Assembly (NCBI GenBank): GCA_001630475.1
Contig: KV419395.1
Span: 558,001 to 622,000 of the forward strand
Origin: Sistotremastrum niveocremeum HHB9708
Taxonomy: Eukaryota > Basidiomycota > Agaricomycetes > Sistotremastrales > Sistotremastraceae
Direction of reading: 5' to 3'
DNA: 64,000 nucleotides
Under the pieces are notes generated by a model. The model was not told the origin of the DNA, searched no databases, and worked only from the letters and a program-made list of their open reading frames with translations. Shown here piece after piece: positions 27,360-39,300 of the stretch (the first letter of the stretch is position 1; the number at the start of each line of letters is the position of its first letter). A program made the position numbers and the translations under genes.

Positions 27360-28876
27360 ATGTCGTCGCACAAGGATCCACTGGTTGCACCAGCTGGTGG
27401 AAGCTACGAATCGCTGGCAGCGGCTTTTGCTCAAGACCCTCGTATACATTTCTCCAAAGTTTCGGGAACATGGCAATATGAAGATGAGGACGGCAAAGAA
27501 ATGGAGTGGGACGTCACGAAAGGCGTTTGGAAACCTGTTGTACGTCTCATCGCTATTATATTCAATCGTACAGATCCTCTAATTATTTATGGGTATCAGG
27601 TGGACGAGGATCTGGTGAAGGCACAGCAGGCGGCTTACTCGGTCGCAGGCGTTGATGAAGAAGTACGAATGCCACGTCCCTGAAGGTTGTTGCTTTCAAC
27701 TAACTACTTCATAGGCTCCGGCGGCTCCAGTAGTTGAACGCGAAAAGAAGAAGAATAAGAAACGCAAAGTCGAAGAAGATTACACGTCGAATACCGATCC
27801 TTCGCAACCTGGTCCCTCCATAAAACGAGGAAAGACGGGCAATCCCAAAAAGGACAACGGAACTACCGAGAATGTCACCAAAACTGTGTCGAAGAATACA
27901 GCCGTCTACGTGTCAGGATTACCGCTCGATGCTGAGAGCGAAGAAATCGCATCGTACTTTGGAAAATGTGGAGTGCTCATGGAAGACGACGATGGCAACC
28001 CTCGCATCAAAATGTACGCCAATGAAGAAGGCCGCTTCAATGGAGAGGCATTGGTCGTCTACTTCAAAGAAGATTCTGTCTTACTCGCGGAGCGACTGCT
28101 GGATGAAGCCGAGTTTCGATTAGGCGACTCTTCGACGAGATTGAAAGTACACCAAGCAGACTTTTCGCACAAGCGGACAGAGGGCAAAGAAGTCACGAAA
28201 AGAGTCATTGACAAGAAGAAGGCGACGCAGCGAATCCACAAAATTCAAAAGTATGTTCTCTTTACGTGCTAAGCCGTTAGCAGATTGACTCTCCGCAGAA
28301 AACTGGAAGAATGGGATTCAGAGGACGAATTCGGACCAGCTATCGAAAAGGAAACTCAATCACAAAATCAGAGTCGCGTCGTGATTCTCAAGCACATGTT
28401 CACCTTAGCGGAACTGGCAGAGGATGTATCGCTATTGCTGGATCTCAAAGAAGACGTTCGAGAGGAATGTGCTTCTTTGGGAGACGTCACCAACGTCGTG
28501 TTGTACGATGTAAGATCCTTTATCCTCTTCGATGATTAATCCCGAGAGGGCGAGCGAACCGCGTACAGAAAGAGGAGGATGGCATAATGACCGTCAAATT
28601 CCGTGACCCTTTGAGTGCGAAAGCATGTGTAATGGTAAGCACTATTTCTCATTCCTGATTCTTTGATCGTATAAAGGAGCTGACCCGCTTCGGAAGAAAA
28701 TGAACGGCCGCTTCTTTGCCGGACGCAAAGTTGAAGCGACCTTGGGTGGTGGAAAGCTCAAATTCCGTCGCAGTGGCCGTGCAGATGGCGACGACGGAAA
28801 CAGTGACGGAGAGGCGGATGAATCGGAACGCAAACGACTGGAGGACTTCGCAAAGTGGCTCGAAAAGGATGGTTGA
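27360..28876 (+). CDS. Splicing factor Tat-SF1 / Cus2 family
   Basis: Six exons (27360..27539, 27600..27662, 27715..28250, 28299..28509, 28569..28634, 28697..28876) give 411 residues. An N-terminal part (SGTWQYEDEDGKEMEWDVTK) resembles the Tat-SF1 N-terminus. A basic NLS-like run (EREKKKNKKRKVEED) follows. The first RRM is NTAVYVSGLPLDAESEEIA, and the second, UHM-like RRM is SRVVILKHMFTLAEL through MKMNGRFFAGRKVEATL. Cus2/Tat-SF1 binds U2 snRNP through SF3b1 and controls branch-site recognition. The C-terminus is acidic (DDGNSDGEADESE). It ends 73 bases from the convergent complex I gene. Confidence 0.92.
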
Positions 28877-28949
28877 AGGTCTGCTCTATCTCCACTGCCT
28901 TTGGTTTTAGGATATCCACCCATTGCATTTCTATGTACACTACGGTTAA

Positions 28950-29638
28950 TTATTTTATAAGATTCATTGGAAAGTACGCATTAGGGTCGTGAGGGGCTGG
29001 AGGGGCATCTTCTGGCGTCCACTTCTTAAACGAGATGGTGGGGGTGGGCGGAAGGTTGGATTCGCTGAATACTTTCGAAACCGACGTAATCTCGTTTATC
29101 GCAGCGATGAGGTCGGGAGTAGTGGAGGTGGAAGTTGTTGGTACGGAAGCGTCTTTGCCAGCTTCGGCGGGTTTCTCGATGCTACCAGGGTGTTACAGAG
29201 CGCAACTCGAATGGTACAGTGCATTACTCACGATTGCTGTTTCTCTGGCGATTGTAGCAAGAATTTCGCTAATTCTGACTGCGTGACCACTGATAGCTGG
29301 GGATATGCTCGTCGCACGTCACGTTTCCAGTAGGGATTCTGAGCGGGGTCGGACGCTAGGGAAAATGGCGTGAACGGGAGAGTCTGATGTAGTGCACGGA
29401 CTGCCAACCTTTAGTAGCAGGAGTAGAGTATTTCTCTAGTCTTGAACCAGGAGGGGGTTGACGATTTAAAGACTGCAATGGGAGCCCGCTGCTAATCTCG
29501 GGGTTTGCAGCAGCAACATCGCCTGGGGCAAAGTGAGCGACAAATGGCGCATTGTGCCAGAAACATACGGAATTTCTTCCAGAAGCCCTTGGGACTTAAG
29601 TGATAGAGAGTGTGGTCTGCTGCCTTCTTGACTGACAT
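28950..29638 (-). CDS. NADH:ubiquinone oxidoreductase 21 kDa subunit (fungal)
   Basis: Four exons begin with MSVKKAADHTLYHLSPKGFW at 29638; the first two are 29638..29569 and 29522..29409. Conserved blocks are GFWKKFRDVAAANPEISSGL, NRQPPPGSRLEKYSTP and ASDPAQNPYWKRDVRRAYPQ with LSVVTQ, as in the fungal NADH-ubiquinone oxidoreductase 21 kDa family. The C-terminal NLPPTPTISFKKW is also a family feature. The longer upstream Met at 29797 was rejected because its extension does not look like family sequence. It is an accessory mitochondrial complex I subunit. It is the second complex I gene in this window, 13 kb from NDUFS7. Confidence 0.88.
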
Positions 29639-30048
29639 GCTGAAGCAGAGAGTTGGCTCAGCCGGAATATCCCGGATCATCTTTCCGCTCACTTCGACGA
29701 CGTTGTCAATGGCTCCAGATATGCGCAAGCTGGCGACGCCCATAGCGGCTTTTTCCATGGCACTCATAGTAGTGCTATATACGAGTTCCGCTATCAAACA
29801 AGCTCGCCGCGATTCAGCCTTTCGAACCCACGAGGCGCTGAATGAATCGAAACGACGAAAAGACCGTGACGATATATAAATATTCTCTACCGAACAAGAA
29901 GATCATGGACACGGGTATGTCTTAAATATGGTAGAATGGTGTACAGATATCGATACAGTTAGTAAACAGTCAACATGAACCGTCGTGAACGTCGGAAGTC
30001 GTCTAACAATTAGGGGTTTATCGGGACAGGTGCCGGTGGGCCGCATCT
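29639..30048. other. Interval between complex I 21 kDa start and GGT stop
   Basis: This 410-base stretch lies between two minus-strand genes. It should contain the promoter of the 21 kDa gene and the 3' UTR of the GGT gene. Nothing else was recognised. Confidence 0.4.
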
Positions 30049-32766
30049 CTAATAGCCTGCAGCCACGGCGTTCTTGCGAGAATCACTCGCAGCTGGGAGA
30101 AGTAAGTCAGCAGAAGAGAAACCATGGACGGTCAACACGTACCAAATATATAGTCGCCCTTCTTCATCACTGCTTGAACCACACTCGTTATTCGATTAAT
30201 ATTACCAACTAATCTATATGTCAAAGGACGTTGACGAGAGGGATAGAATGAGCTCACCTGTGATGTTGTGTCCTCTGCCAATGAGATCGTATATGACACT
30301 ATCGGAAAACCCGCTATCCATGTCGACAATGCTGGGGAACAGTTGATCGTGTAGGCGAGGACTTTCAATTGCCGCGCTGACATCCAGCCCCCAATCCAAG
30401 CCAATAACCGTCTGCAGCACGGCTCCGATAATTCGGGAGCCTCCAGCAGCGCCGATAGCACAGTAAAAAGAACCGTCGGCTTCTTCTATGATTATAGGAA
30501 CCATGGAAGACAAGGGTCGTTTTCCTGGAGAAGGATAGTTATCTGGAAAGCCCGCTGTCATTAGCAAGATATTCACGACCGCAGTTTTCGGGACATACAA
30601 GGAGAAGGCCAGAGTCCCCAACTGTTTGGAGTTCCGGGTGTTGAGAAGTCATCCATCTTAGTTTTGGTGAGTCAATCATCTTGGGGAAAATCGCAAGAAC
30701 GTTACCTCATCATTGAGAATCACTCCAGTAACAGGATCCAACACTCTTGCACCAAACGGAACGTTGATTGTAGATGTCACAGCAACTGCCATCCCATCAA
30801 TGTCGACGACTGACGTGTGAGCCTATGCTGCGTCAGCCCTGCTTTTCAATAGTAAGTACAAACATACGGTGCCATGATCATCTGGAACATCGAAGCTTGC
30901 GTTATAGTATGCTGCAGGATGTGTCGTATCCTATGACGCTCGTCAGCTGCATGAAGGAAAAGGGAAGACAGAAATAACGCGCACGTCAGTGATGTTGGGG
31001 AAAATAAGGTCGCTATATTCCTTAGTATGCAGGAGGGCCATCCGCTTTACATCCTCGTCTGTCAGAGAATCAGAAATCTTTGTCCTATCGCTTCTTAGTT
31101 TTTGTCCAGTGCGTGTCTGAGGGGAGGGCTAACCTAGCGGCGAAGCCGACTGCGAACAGTGTCAGCCCTAATGTTGGACCATGGGACAAAAGCCTTACAT
31201 TTCATAGCCTCAATCATCCTGTGAATATTTATAGGAGTCTTTCCGTCCAAAATAAAATCGGGGTAGTGTTCCAGTAAATTCAGTATAAGCAAAAGGACGG
31301 GTCCACCGGACGGGGCGTGAGGGGTATATATCGTGCGACCCCGATAGGATCCCTTCAATGCGCGATCGACGCGCACTTTGTACGAAGATAAATCTTCGTG
31401 AGTGACAATCCCTCCGGTGCTTTGAATCTTCTTGATCAAAGCATCCGCTATGGGGCCCTACAAGACATCTTTTAGCAGTATTACGCTGAATGAATGACTG
31501 AGATACCTCGTAGAATGCATCGGGACCTTCTGTCGCGATGGTCTGTAGAGTACGTGCCAGAGCCGGTCTGGTTACTATCTCTCCCTCTTCAAGAACCCTC
31601 CCGTCGATTGTAAAGTCCGACCAGTCGGGATCAGCCAATATAAACGATTCAACACCCTTGGAAAGGAAAAGTCAGTATGACGCTATGCCACCACAATGAC
31701 GAAAATTACCTTCAAGCGGCCTGCCAGCTCTCGATCGACTTTCCTCTCCGCAGCTAGAGCTACGCTAGGAGCAACTAGCCGCTCCCACGAAAGTCGTCCC
31801 CAACGCTGATGGGCTTCTTGAAGACCCCTGAGTTCGCCAGGAACGCCCACCGCTAGGCCTCCAAATCTGGCAGCGAGTTGATCGTGCTGGTACATTGTAG
31901 CGTTCGAACCAGACGGAGCCGTTTCTCGGAAGTCCACGATAAAGACTTCAGATGAGGTATTAGGGGTCTTTGAGGGGACTCGAATAGTCATGAAGCCACC
32001 ACCACCTATACCAGAGCTTGAAAGACGATCAGAAAATGTAGTCGATCTGAGGACAGTATTGCGAGACCGACCTGAACAAAGATATGACACCTGTGCATAG
32101 AATACTAGCAACAGACGCGTCCACAGCATTCCCTCCATCTTTCAGGACCGCCACCCCAATCTCAGAGCACTCGAGACTATCACTGGCTGCGGCGCCATGC
32201 TCTGCTTGGACCAGATAAGCTGGATTCTTTGGGCGCTGCGTAGGAAATGGTGACTGTGGAAGCGATTCGGTCGGGGGAGGGGCTGTTGGGAACTCGGGGC
32301 CCACGAAGATAGTGAGGGCGACGATGCAAATGACAACGACGATAAAAAGTGCAATCCACAGGCAACCTTTGGCAACAGCGTCGGGGTCATCTTCGTTCAT
32401 GTATCGAGGTAGAGCATCGAGAGACTTTCTGCCTCCCAGGAAACTGAGCCTGTCCTTTGTCTTTGACCTGCGCACAGGACGTGGGTCCCGTTTGAGCTCG
32501 CCGTCGTCGCCCAAAAGAGGAGACTCCTCGTCTGCCCAAGGCTCCTCGGCAAAGCTCACACGACTGGCGACGTGAGGGAGCTTTGGGGGCTGGGGCTGTA
32601 TGCGGCCTGCTGGGGACCGCAGGATGGACGACACCGACGCCATCGACGACGAGAGAGGCTCCCACAGAAAGGCCCGCAGACGATGAATGGCACTATGAGC
32701 TCGGGCGTTCGCGCCGTTTTCCGCGGGAACACCCATCGTCATTGATTGCATAGATAATATACTCAA
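30049..32766 (-). CDS. Gamma-glutamyltransferase, membrane-anchored
   Basis: A multi-exon gene ends NAVAAGY at 30049. The N-terminal cytoplasmic part is about 150 residues and is followed by one signal-anchor helix (GCLWIALFIVVVICIVALTI). GGT blocks are AEHGAAASDSLECSEIGVAV with LKDGGNAVDASVA, GIGGGGFMTIRVPS, FIVDFRETAPS, AVGVPGELRGLQEAHQRWGR, and then GTAHTSVVDIDGMAVAV, where the Thr is the autocleavage nucleophile. SSMVPII and IGAAGGSRIIGAVLQTV follow. It transfers or hydrolyses the gamma-glutamyl group of glutathione; in yeast the enzyme is vacuolar. The start at 32766 is the first of several Mets (MSILSMQSMTMG) and is not certain. Confidence 0.92.
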
Positions 32767-32923
32767 GGCAATAGCCGAGGGGTATGAGCTGAATACGCTC
32801 TTTGTCGCTCCACGCTGCTTGATAACGACTCACAGGCGCTCTCCAACGACGAGCACGGCCCAGACGACGGTGGGAGTTGCAGAGAGACCAACAGCATGTC
32901 GCTGACAGCAATCGTCCGGAACA

Positions 32924-34836
32924 GTGCCGTCCAACGTCCCCACGGCCATATCCGGCAATCTTGCTCCTGATCGCCTCGCTCGACAGGGAGCAGCTCGGAA
33001 ATGCCGATGTCCAAGCTGGGTCGCTTCTCCGTGTCCTCAACGAGCAAGTCATCCTCACGTCCTGATCGTCGCGCTGAGTCCGTCTCTTGTCGTTGCGCTC
33101 GACTCACCCCCGACGACCCCGAGCGTCGCCGCTATCAGTGCCACCGAATCAGCCGCCTTCCTATCGCATCGACCACGCCGTCTACGCGACTTGACTGCTG
33201 GGAACATTGACAAAGCAAAGCCAGATAAGAATGCAAAGTTCGATCGCTTGATGAAGAACTTGGACATGCGAAATGGAGATCTTACTGCAAGGCGACGGAA
33301 GACAAGTGGCACGTATTACAAACTTGACCCCAGTGGTGAGTTAAAGATTCATCGGTGTTTTCAGCGCACGGTTCTTCCGCCCCAGACGAAGCTGTTGCAC
33401 ATGAAAACAAATACCCTCATAGCACGACCATAGGGAAGGCGGGAACCCGGTTGCTGAGAGATTCGAACCCTCCTCCATCTGTACTCCTCTATAGGTTTGT
33501 CTACAACGTCGTATATGCTCACGAATATTGCCTCAGGGCCCTCAGAATGACGTTCCGTTGCCTACCTGGATGGTCCAGGCATTTTCAAACTTGGACGACG
33601 ACAACCCCTTGAAGACCAAACCCCCAACACAGACATCAGAACCCGACGTCTTTGCGTTCCATCCGCCATCACCCTCTCGCTCGGCAGCACCTATCTTAAA
33701 TGCCACTGCCTATCAGACGCCCCGTAGATCGACTGACAGCACGGGACCACGGAGTCCTCTTTACGAACAATCGAAAGATATTGATCCACCCATAGCTCCC
33801 CTCACTGATTACCGCCTGCCGTACTTTTCTGCATCACCGACTATCTCTGACCATCAAAGCGTAGATTCTATACTCCACGACGGATCCAGTCTGCAAATCT
33901 CTCATGAGACGGCCAACATCTATACTTCTTCAGGAAATAAACCGCCAGTCCCTTTCTCCGCACCTGGTCCTTTCTGCCGTTTGACCAAGGCAGAAGATAA
34001 CGAAGCGCCAATCTCAGACGTCGTCATCGGTCATTTGCCTTTCAGCATACCAGGTCCCAATACAACCGCCTTCAAGGCGTCCTTCAGAACTTACGACACG
34101 ATTAACGTCCAAGATCCGGCAATCAATGAACCATCTATTCTCCTATCTTCACCAAGCCCACACCCTCACGCCACTCCTCTCTTTAGCAGCGATCACATTG
34201 GCATCTTGGCAAATCGTTCTCAACAGCTCCTGAGTGCTGCTGATAACAACGATGCCTCTGGATATTCCGCTTACGACACCCTCCTTAATTCCGATTTACC
34301 GTTGCCGTCACTTGACCATTCCATGCCAATGCGTTTTGCCAACGTTGAGAATGTCGTGGTGCACGTCACGGACAATCCTCGGCCAGACAGCGTTCTGTCT
34401 GTCACACCAGAAATTAAAAGTTTACTAGATTCTCATGATAATTTCGAGGCCGGTCTCTCCGTTACTACGCTAAACCAGTGAATGACTTGCCTTACAGGGA
34501 GATAGACGACCGTCTTCCACCGTTTGCGGAACGCCGGCGGCTTTTTGTTCCCTGGAGGCCTCGCTGGATCGCCTAACCCAATATGGATCTAACTATCATC
34601 GCCGCTCTCCTTCCGACGACGTCAAAGAAAGCCCGAACATCTTCGCTCCGCAACCCTTGCGCTGGAAAGAAGCCCAGAACATTGTGCCAGATCTCGCTTT
34701 CACGCTCAAAGACGCTCAATCGAACGGCAGTGACCTCGAAGATCCATCCGTGCCTACTGATTTCAAAGGCGACTATCTCAAGGAGTGGCCTTCCGACGAC
34801 CACGACAGTATTCAATCGTGGACTGACTACTGTTAG
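32924..34836 (+). CDS. Unknown Ser/Pro-rich protein
   Basis: Four exons are inferred (32924..33335, 33365..33480, 33537..34460, 34498..34836), giving up to 596 residues. The first exon ends with a basic segment (NLDMRNGDLTARRRKTSGT). The large third exon is rich in Ser, Pro, Asp and Asn with no recognised domain. The final exon reads SNYHRRSPSDDVKESP and LRWKEAQNIVPDLAFTLKD, ending SIQSWTDYC. The start is uncertain: 32924 is the first Met, 33251 is another. The last intron would be only 37 bases (34461..34497), which is short for this genome. Function is unknown. The gene diverges from the GGT gene, 157 bases away. Confidence 0.6.
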
Positions 34837-35224
34837 TTGCGCGCCTTGCTTCTGATCGATGCTTTTTGATCGAGTCGACCTTCTATCATGCCCCGTGTTG
34901 TCCTGCACTTCTCCCAGGAATGTGCTAGCTAGGTTCATTCTTATCGCTAGATGTGTTAGACGCCGCAGTGGCTTATCACTAGAACATGAAAGGATGTGAA
35001 CGACTCAAAAACAGCCTGATCCGCATGGCTCGCGTAACGTGTCTGAGTCACGTGCCGACTGCTAGCGCGTTTCTCTTTGCTTTTGTTGGCGTCAGGGCAC
35101 GCAATCGTATGGGGCTATTGCAATCGACTAGCGAAAAGCATAATAACCCAGAGATAACAAGGATGCTGGCAACCCCTCCCAGAGGACACCTCTCTCCTGC
35201 CAACTTGCAGCTTGTGTCGCGAAC
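34837..35224. other. Intergenic, 388 bases, two plus-strand genes
   Basis: No gene was seen. Open frames on both strands are short and overlap each other as shadows. The stretch presumably holds a 3' UTR and the promoter of the UPF0643 gene. Confidence 0.4.
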
Positions 35225-35983
35225 ATGAGCCTCGTCTTCACAGCTCCCTCTCATGCTCGCTTGATTATTCCTGACAAGTCTTTTAATCCTCATTCTATAC
35301 CCGCTTTTGCCTCAGACGACGACGACCAACGTCCCATCATCTACCTCCCACCCCTTCTCTCGTCGCTCCCACCAAAGTACCCCAAGCACGGTCTGACCAG
35401 TGCACACACACCGCTGCACACAGACACCCATCTCCCCGACATTGACCCCGTTTCATTGTCATTGCACAGAGCGTTGCACCACTTTCGCCCGCTCAATGAC
35501 AACTACGCAAGCGTTCCCTATGCTACTGCTTTCAACTGGTCAGAATTGGAACTACCCTTGGAGGATGAGCGGGAATGGTACATTGTGGCGTTCCGTAGTG
35601 CCCGAAGGCACGGCAGCGATGGAGATCGTACGTGTACAACATTCCTCTCACGTACGTTTGTGTCTTATCAGGCGTGCCCCTTGTTTCCAGCGCTCTATGC
35701 AGCCGACAAGCTTGCTCACGAAGAAGCAGTCCAGAACGGTGGACTCATCATGTATTGGTATGGTCTGCCGAATCCAGAGACGGGTATGAACCTAGCCACG
35801 TGTATCTGGCAGTCGCGCCGGCATGCCCTAGCTGCCATCTCAGGTCCTCATCATAGTCGTGCTATGAAACTCGCCCATGCTTCCTTTTCGACATACTCCC
35901 TCGAACGCCATGTCTTGCGGAAAACAAAGGGCGAGAGGCACGTGCGAGTCGAAGAATATCATGGCGGAGAAGTGGGCTGGTGA
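35225..35983 (+). CDS. UPF0643 family protein
   Basis: Two exons (35225..35627 and 35691..35983) give 231 residues. The splice yields GSDGDPLYAADKLAHEEAVQ, matching the family pattern, followed by NGGLIMYWYGLPNPETGMNL, ATCIWQSRRHALAAISGPHH and the C-terminal VEEYHGGEVGW. The N-terminal half is less conserved (FRPLNDNYASVPYATAFNWS). The biochemical role of the family is unknown. The 63-base intron (donor GTACGT, acceptor TTCCAG) is a multiple of three with no stop, so an unspliced message would still encode an intact longer protein of 252 residues. Confidence 0.88.
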   Translation: MSLVFTAPSHARLIIPDKSFNPHSIPAFASDDDDQRPIIYLPPLLSSLPPKYPKHGLTSAHTPLHTDTHLPDIDPVSLSLHRALHHFRPLNDNYASVPYATAFNWSELELPLEDEREWYIVAFRSARRHGSDGDRTCTTFLSRTFVSYQACPLFPALYAADKLAHEEAVQNGGLIMYWYGLPNPETGMNLATCIWQSRRHALAAISGPHHSRAMKLAHASFSTYSLERHVLRKTKGERHVRVEEYHGGEVGW

Positions 35984-36356
35984 CCCTCCCGTCTGTCTTT
36001 GTGTGACTGCGCTATCCTTGTATTCATACCTGTATTTTCTTAATTCTGGCTACGTTCACCCCTCTAGACATTTAGACACATAGAGCATAGACAACATAGA
36101 CGTTTTTATGAAGCACGAAAAAAGTTATGGCTGCTGGAGTTCAAACGTGACGCGTGACATCACGCGTGACCAATTCCATCCCTTGTGCAACTCCCTACCA
36201 AGCTAGCGACCGCTGGTCCCTTGCTTATTGTAGCAACTACGACATTCCTTCGACTCAACTCTTTTCGATCTTTATTTTCTTTGGACCCAGCTGTCTTTTC
36301 CCAGATTTCAACCTGCAGAGCTTGTTTTTGATCCCATCTCTTCCTAACGACTTGCC
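35984..36356. promoter_or_regulatory. Upstream region of the chitin synthase gene
   Basis: This 373-base gene-free stretch contains the short near-palindromic repeat GTGACGCGTGACATCACGCG at about 36148-36167, built from repeated CGTGAC units. It could be a factor-binding site (bZIP/CRE-like TGACATCA); this is inference. CT-rich stretches directly upstream of the start are typical of fungal promoters. Confidence 0.4.
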
Positions 36357-39300
36357 ATGACATCCCGTCTCCCAACGCCTAGAGCCCGAATCGACAATTC
36401 AGATGTCCCAACTCCCACAACTCGACGACCGCCACAGCACTCGATAAAACGTGCAAAAACTCTTACACGTCCAGAGCGAGGAGTCGCACCTGCACCGTTG
36501 ATCAATCCACCCGCCCCCACTCCCTTAGGTCCCATTAAACAGAATGCACCCGAGCCTACCCAGACTTGGGATGCTTGGAATATCTTTTCGCATTTTATCA
36601 CATTCTGGGCTCCCCCGTTCTTTCTGTCCGCCCTTGGTGGGATGAAGGACAAGCAGACACGACAAGCCTGGAGAGAAAAGATTGCCCTGTGCTTTATAGC
36701 CCTGGTGTTAGGCGGGGCTGTGGGGTTTGCGACGATGGGATTAGAGAGAGTGCTGTGTCCGAACGATTCAGGCGATAATCCCAATCGTTTTACGAGACTC
36801 GGCAGCATGCCGGGTCTGTTAGGCGTCGGTGGATTTATGGTCAACGTATCGAGTGCAGCTCCCAGTGGTCAAGTCAATTTTCAGCAACTAGCGCAGCAGT
36901 TCTCTGGCCAGGATATCACCAACTCATTCGCCCGAGATGTGACGGATTATCCCGCATGTCGAGGACTATCCTTTCATGCCGCAGCAGATACCGCTTGTGC
37001 GTCTGCAGATCAATGCACCCTTGGCCACCCAAACCGCACCACTCTTAGCCAGTTGAAGCTTATCAACACCACCAAACTCGTCGGTTACGATTGGGATCAA
37101 GTAGGGCTGCTCAATACCTACTTCGTGATCAATGGTGCTGTGCTCAACTTTTCGCCATACATTGAGGCACACCCTACGGCGGTGGCTAATGACGTGGTGG
37201 ATACCGCAATCAGGACCGTCCTGGCTCAGAAGGTCGGTGGCAAGGACGGGACGCGTGCGTTCTACAGCCGAAGCCAGTTGAAAGCAAGTGTTCCTTGCCT
37301 CACACAGCGGTATTACGCGGGGAATATCGATAAGATTACCCCGGGCTGTGTGGTCTCACAGCTTGTCCTATACGCTGGCCTTATCGTCATTCTCGGACTT
37401 GTGCTCGTTCGCTTCGCTATGGCTTGCATATTCAATTGGTTCATTTCCGCGCGACTTGTAGCACCCCCTCAAAATCTATCCAGGACCGTCATTAGTCCTG
37501 CGGTAATGCCTGAGGGAGCCAACGTACGCATCGATTCAAAGAACGGAACCGCACCATGGTCAGGACCCCGAAAGGGCCCGAACAACCTGCCACAGAAATC
37601 CGCGAATAATACAGTCGCCCCTCTCATTTCAATGTCACAGATCGGGGCGGAGCTCTTCACGGTGTGCCTCATCACTTGCTACTCCGAAGGCGAAGACTCT
37701 ATCCGCGGCACCCTCGACTCGATTTCTCAAACATCATATTCTGATTCGAGGAAGCTTCTATTCGTCGTTGCAGACGGTATGGTAACTGGTGCCGGGGAGA
37801 AACTTAGCACGCCAGATATCTGTGTTGGTCTCTTAGAGGCGGATCCAAGATTTGGTGACCCGATGCCGATGAGTTATCTTGCTGTGGGACTTGGTGCGAA
37901 GAAGGAGAATAGAGCTATGGTGTATGCTGGACATTACAGTGCGTCATCTGTTCTTCATCCATGTGCTCCTCTAAGCTCTTCCATTAGCCGTGGCAGGCCG
38001 TCGAACACCAACCGTCGTTGTCGTCAAATGTGGCACGGAAGCTGAGGCACCTCAAAAGAAAGCCGGGAACAGAGGAAAGCGCGACAGTCAACTTATCTTG
38101 ATGAACTTCTTCGCCCACGTTACCTACAATGACCGCATGACGCCTTTGGACTTCGATCTGTTCCGGAAAATCCATATTCTTATGGGTGTCACGCCTGACT
38201 TCTTTGAGGCATGTTTGATGGTGAGTGTGCAGGTGATGCTAAGTAAGGTCCGTATCTCACTATCTCCAGGTTGACGCGGATACAAGAGTGTTCCCCGATT
38301 CACTCCGCCAACTAGTCAATTCATTGCATCACGACCACCTTATCATGGGCGTTTGCGGAGAGACCCGCATCGCTAACAAGCGTCAATCTTGGGTTACTGC
38401 AATTCAGGTCTATGAATATTTCATATCGCATCATCTTGCGAAAGCGTTTGAATCCGTGTTCGGTGGTGTTACCTGTCTTCCCGGGTGCTTTTCCATGTAC
38501 CGATTGAAGGCAAGAAAAGTCACTGACGACGACTGGGTTCCTTTACTCGTGAAACCGGAAATCGTCCGCGAATATAGTCAGAGCGAAGTGACTACCCTGC
38601 ACCAGAAGAACTTGCTCTTACTCGGAGAAGATCGATTTTTGACCACGATCTTGCTTCGTACCTTTCCAAACCGGAAAATGATGTTCCTCCCGCAGGCCCG
38701 ATGTAGAACTGTCGCGCCTGATACCTTTGCAGTTCTGTTATCTCAGCGCCGACGCTGGATTAATTCCACCATACACAACCTTATGGAGCTTGTGCGCGTG
38801 CGGAACCTTTGCGGAACATTCTGCTTCAGTATGCAGTTCGTCGTCTTCATGGATCTCCTTGGTACCACCGTCCTTCCCGTGGCCATATGCCTCACGTACG
38901 CACTAATCGTCAACATGGCATTGAATCCCCCGGACACTTTCGAAAAGGCCATTCCTTTGATGCTTCTAGTAGCCGTCATTGGTCTCCCCGCCGTCCTCAT
39001 TTTGATCACTACGCGAAAAGTTGTGTATGTGTTCTGGATGTTGATTTACCTTGTGGCGCTACCCATATGGAATTTTGTCCTTCCTGTCTACGCTTTCTGG
39101 CACTTTGACGATTTCTCATGGGGAGAAACAAGGTTTGCATAAACTCGATTGTTTTCCTCAGTATCGATGCTTACCCCTTTCTCGTTCTACAGAAAAGTCG
39201 AGGGAGAACGAAAAGATCTCGGGCACGGTGCGGGAGAAGGGACGTTCGAAGGCACTTCGGTACCTTTGCGCCGTTGGGAGGACTGGGAACGTTCACGGTT

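Noticed and set aside
29639-29797. Longer N-terminus (Met at 29797) for the complex I 21 kDa subunit
   Set aside because: The added 53 residues do not resemble the family, whereas MSVKKAADHTLYHL at 29638 does.
32763-33107. Minus-strand frame MSRAQRQETDSARRSG upstream of GGT
   Set aside because: Protein-like at first sight, but it overlaps the plus-strand gene's first exon and no splice links it to GGT.
33448-33490. T-arm-like sequence GGGTTCGAATCTC on the minus strand, like a tRNA B box
   Set aside because: The T-stem pairs, but no matching acceptor 5' strand, A box or anticodon arm lies upstream, and the bases are inside a coding exon.
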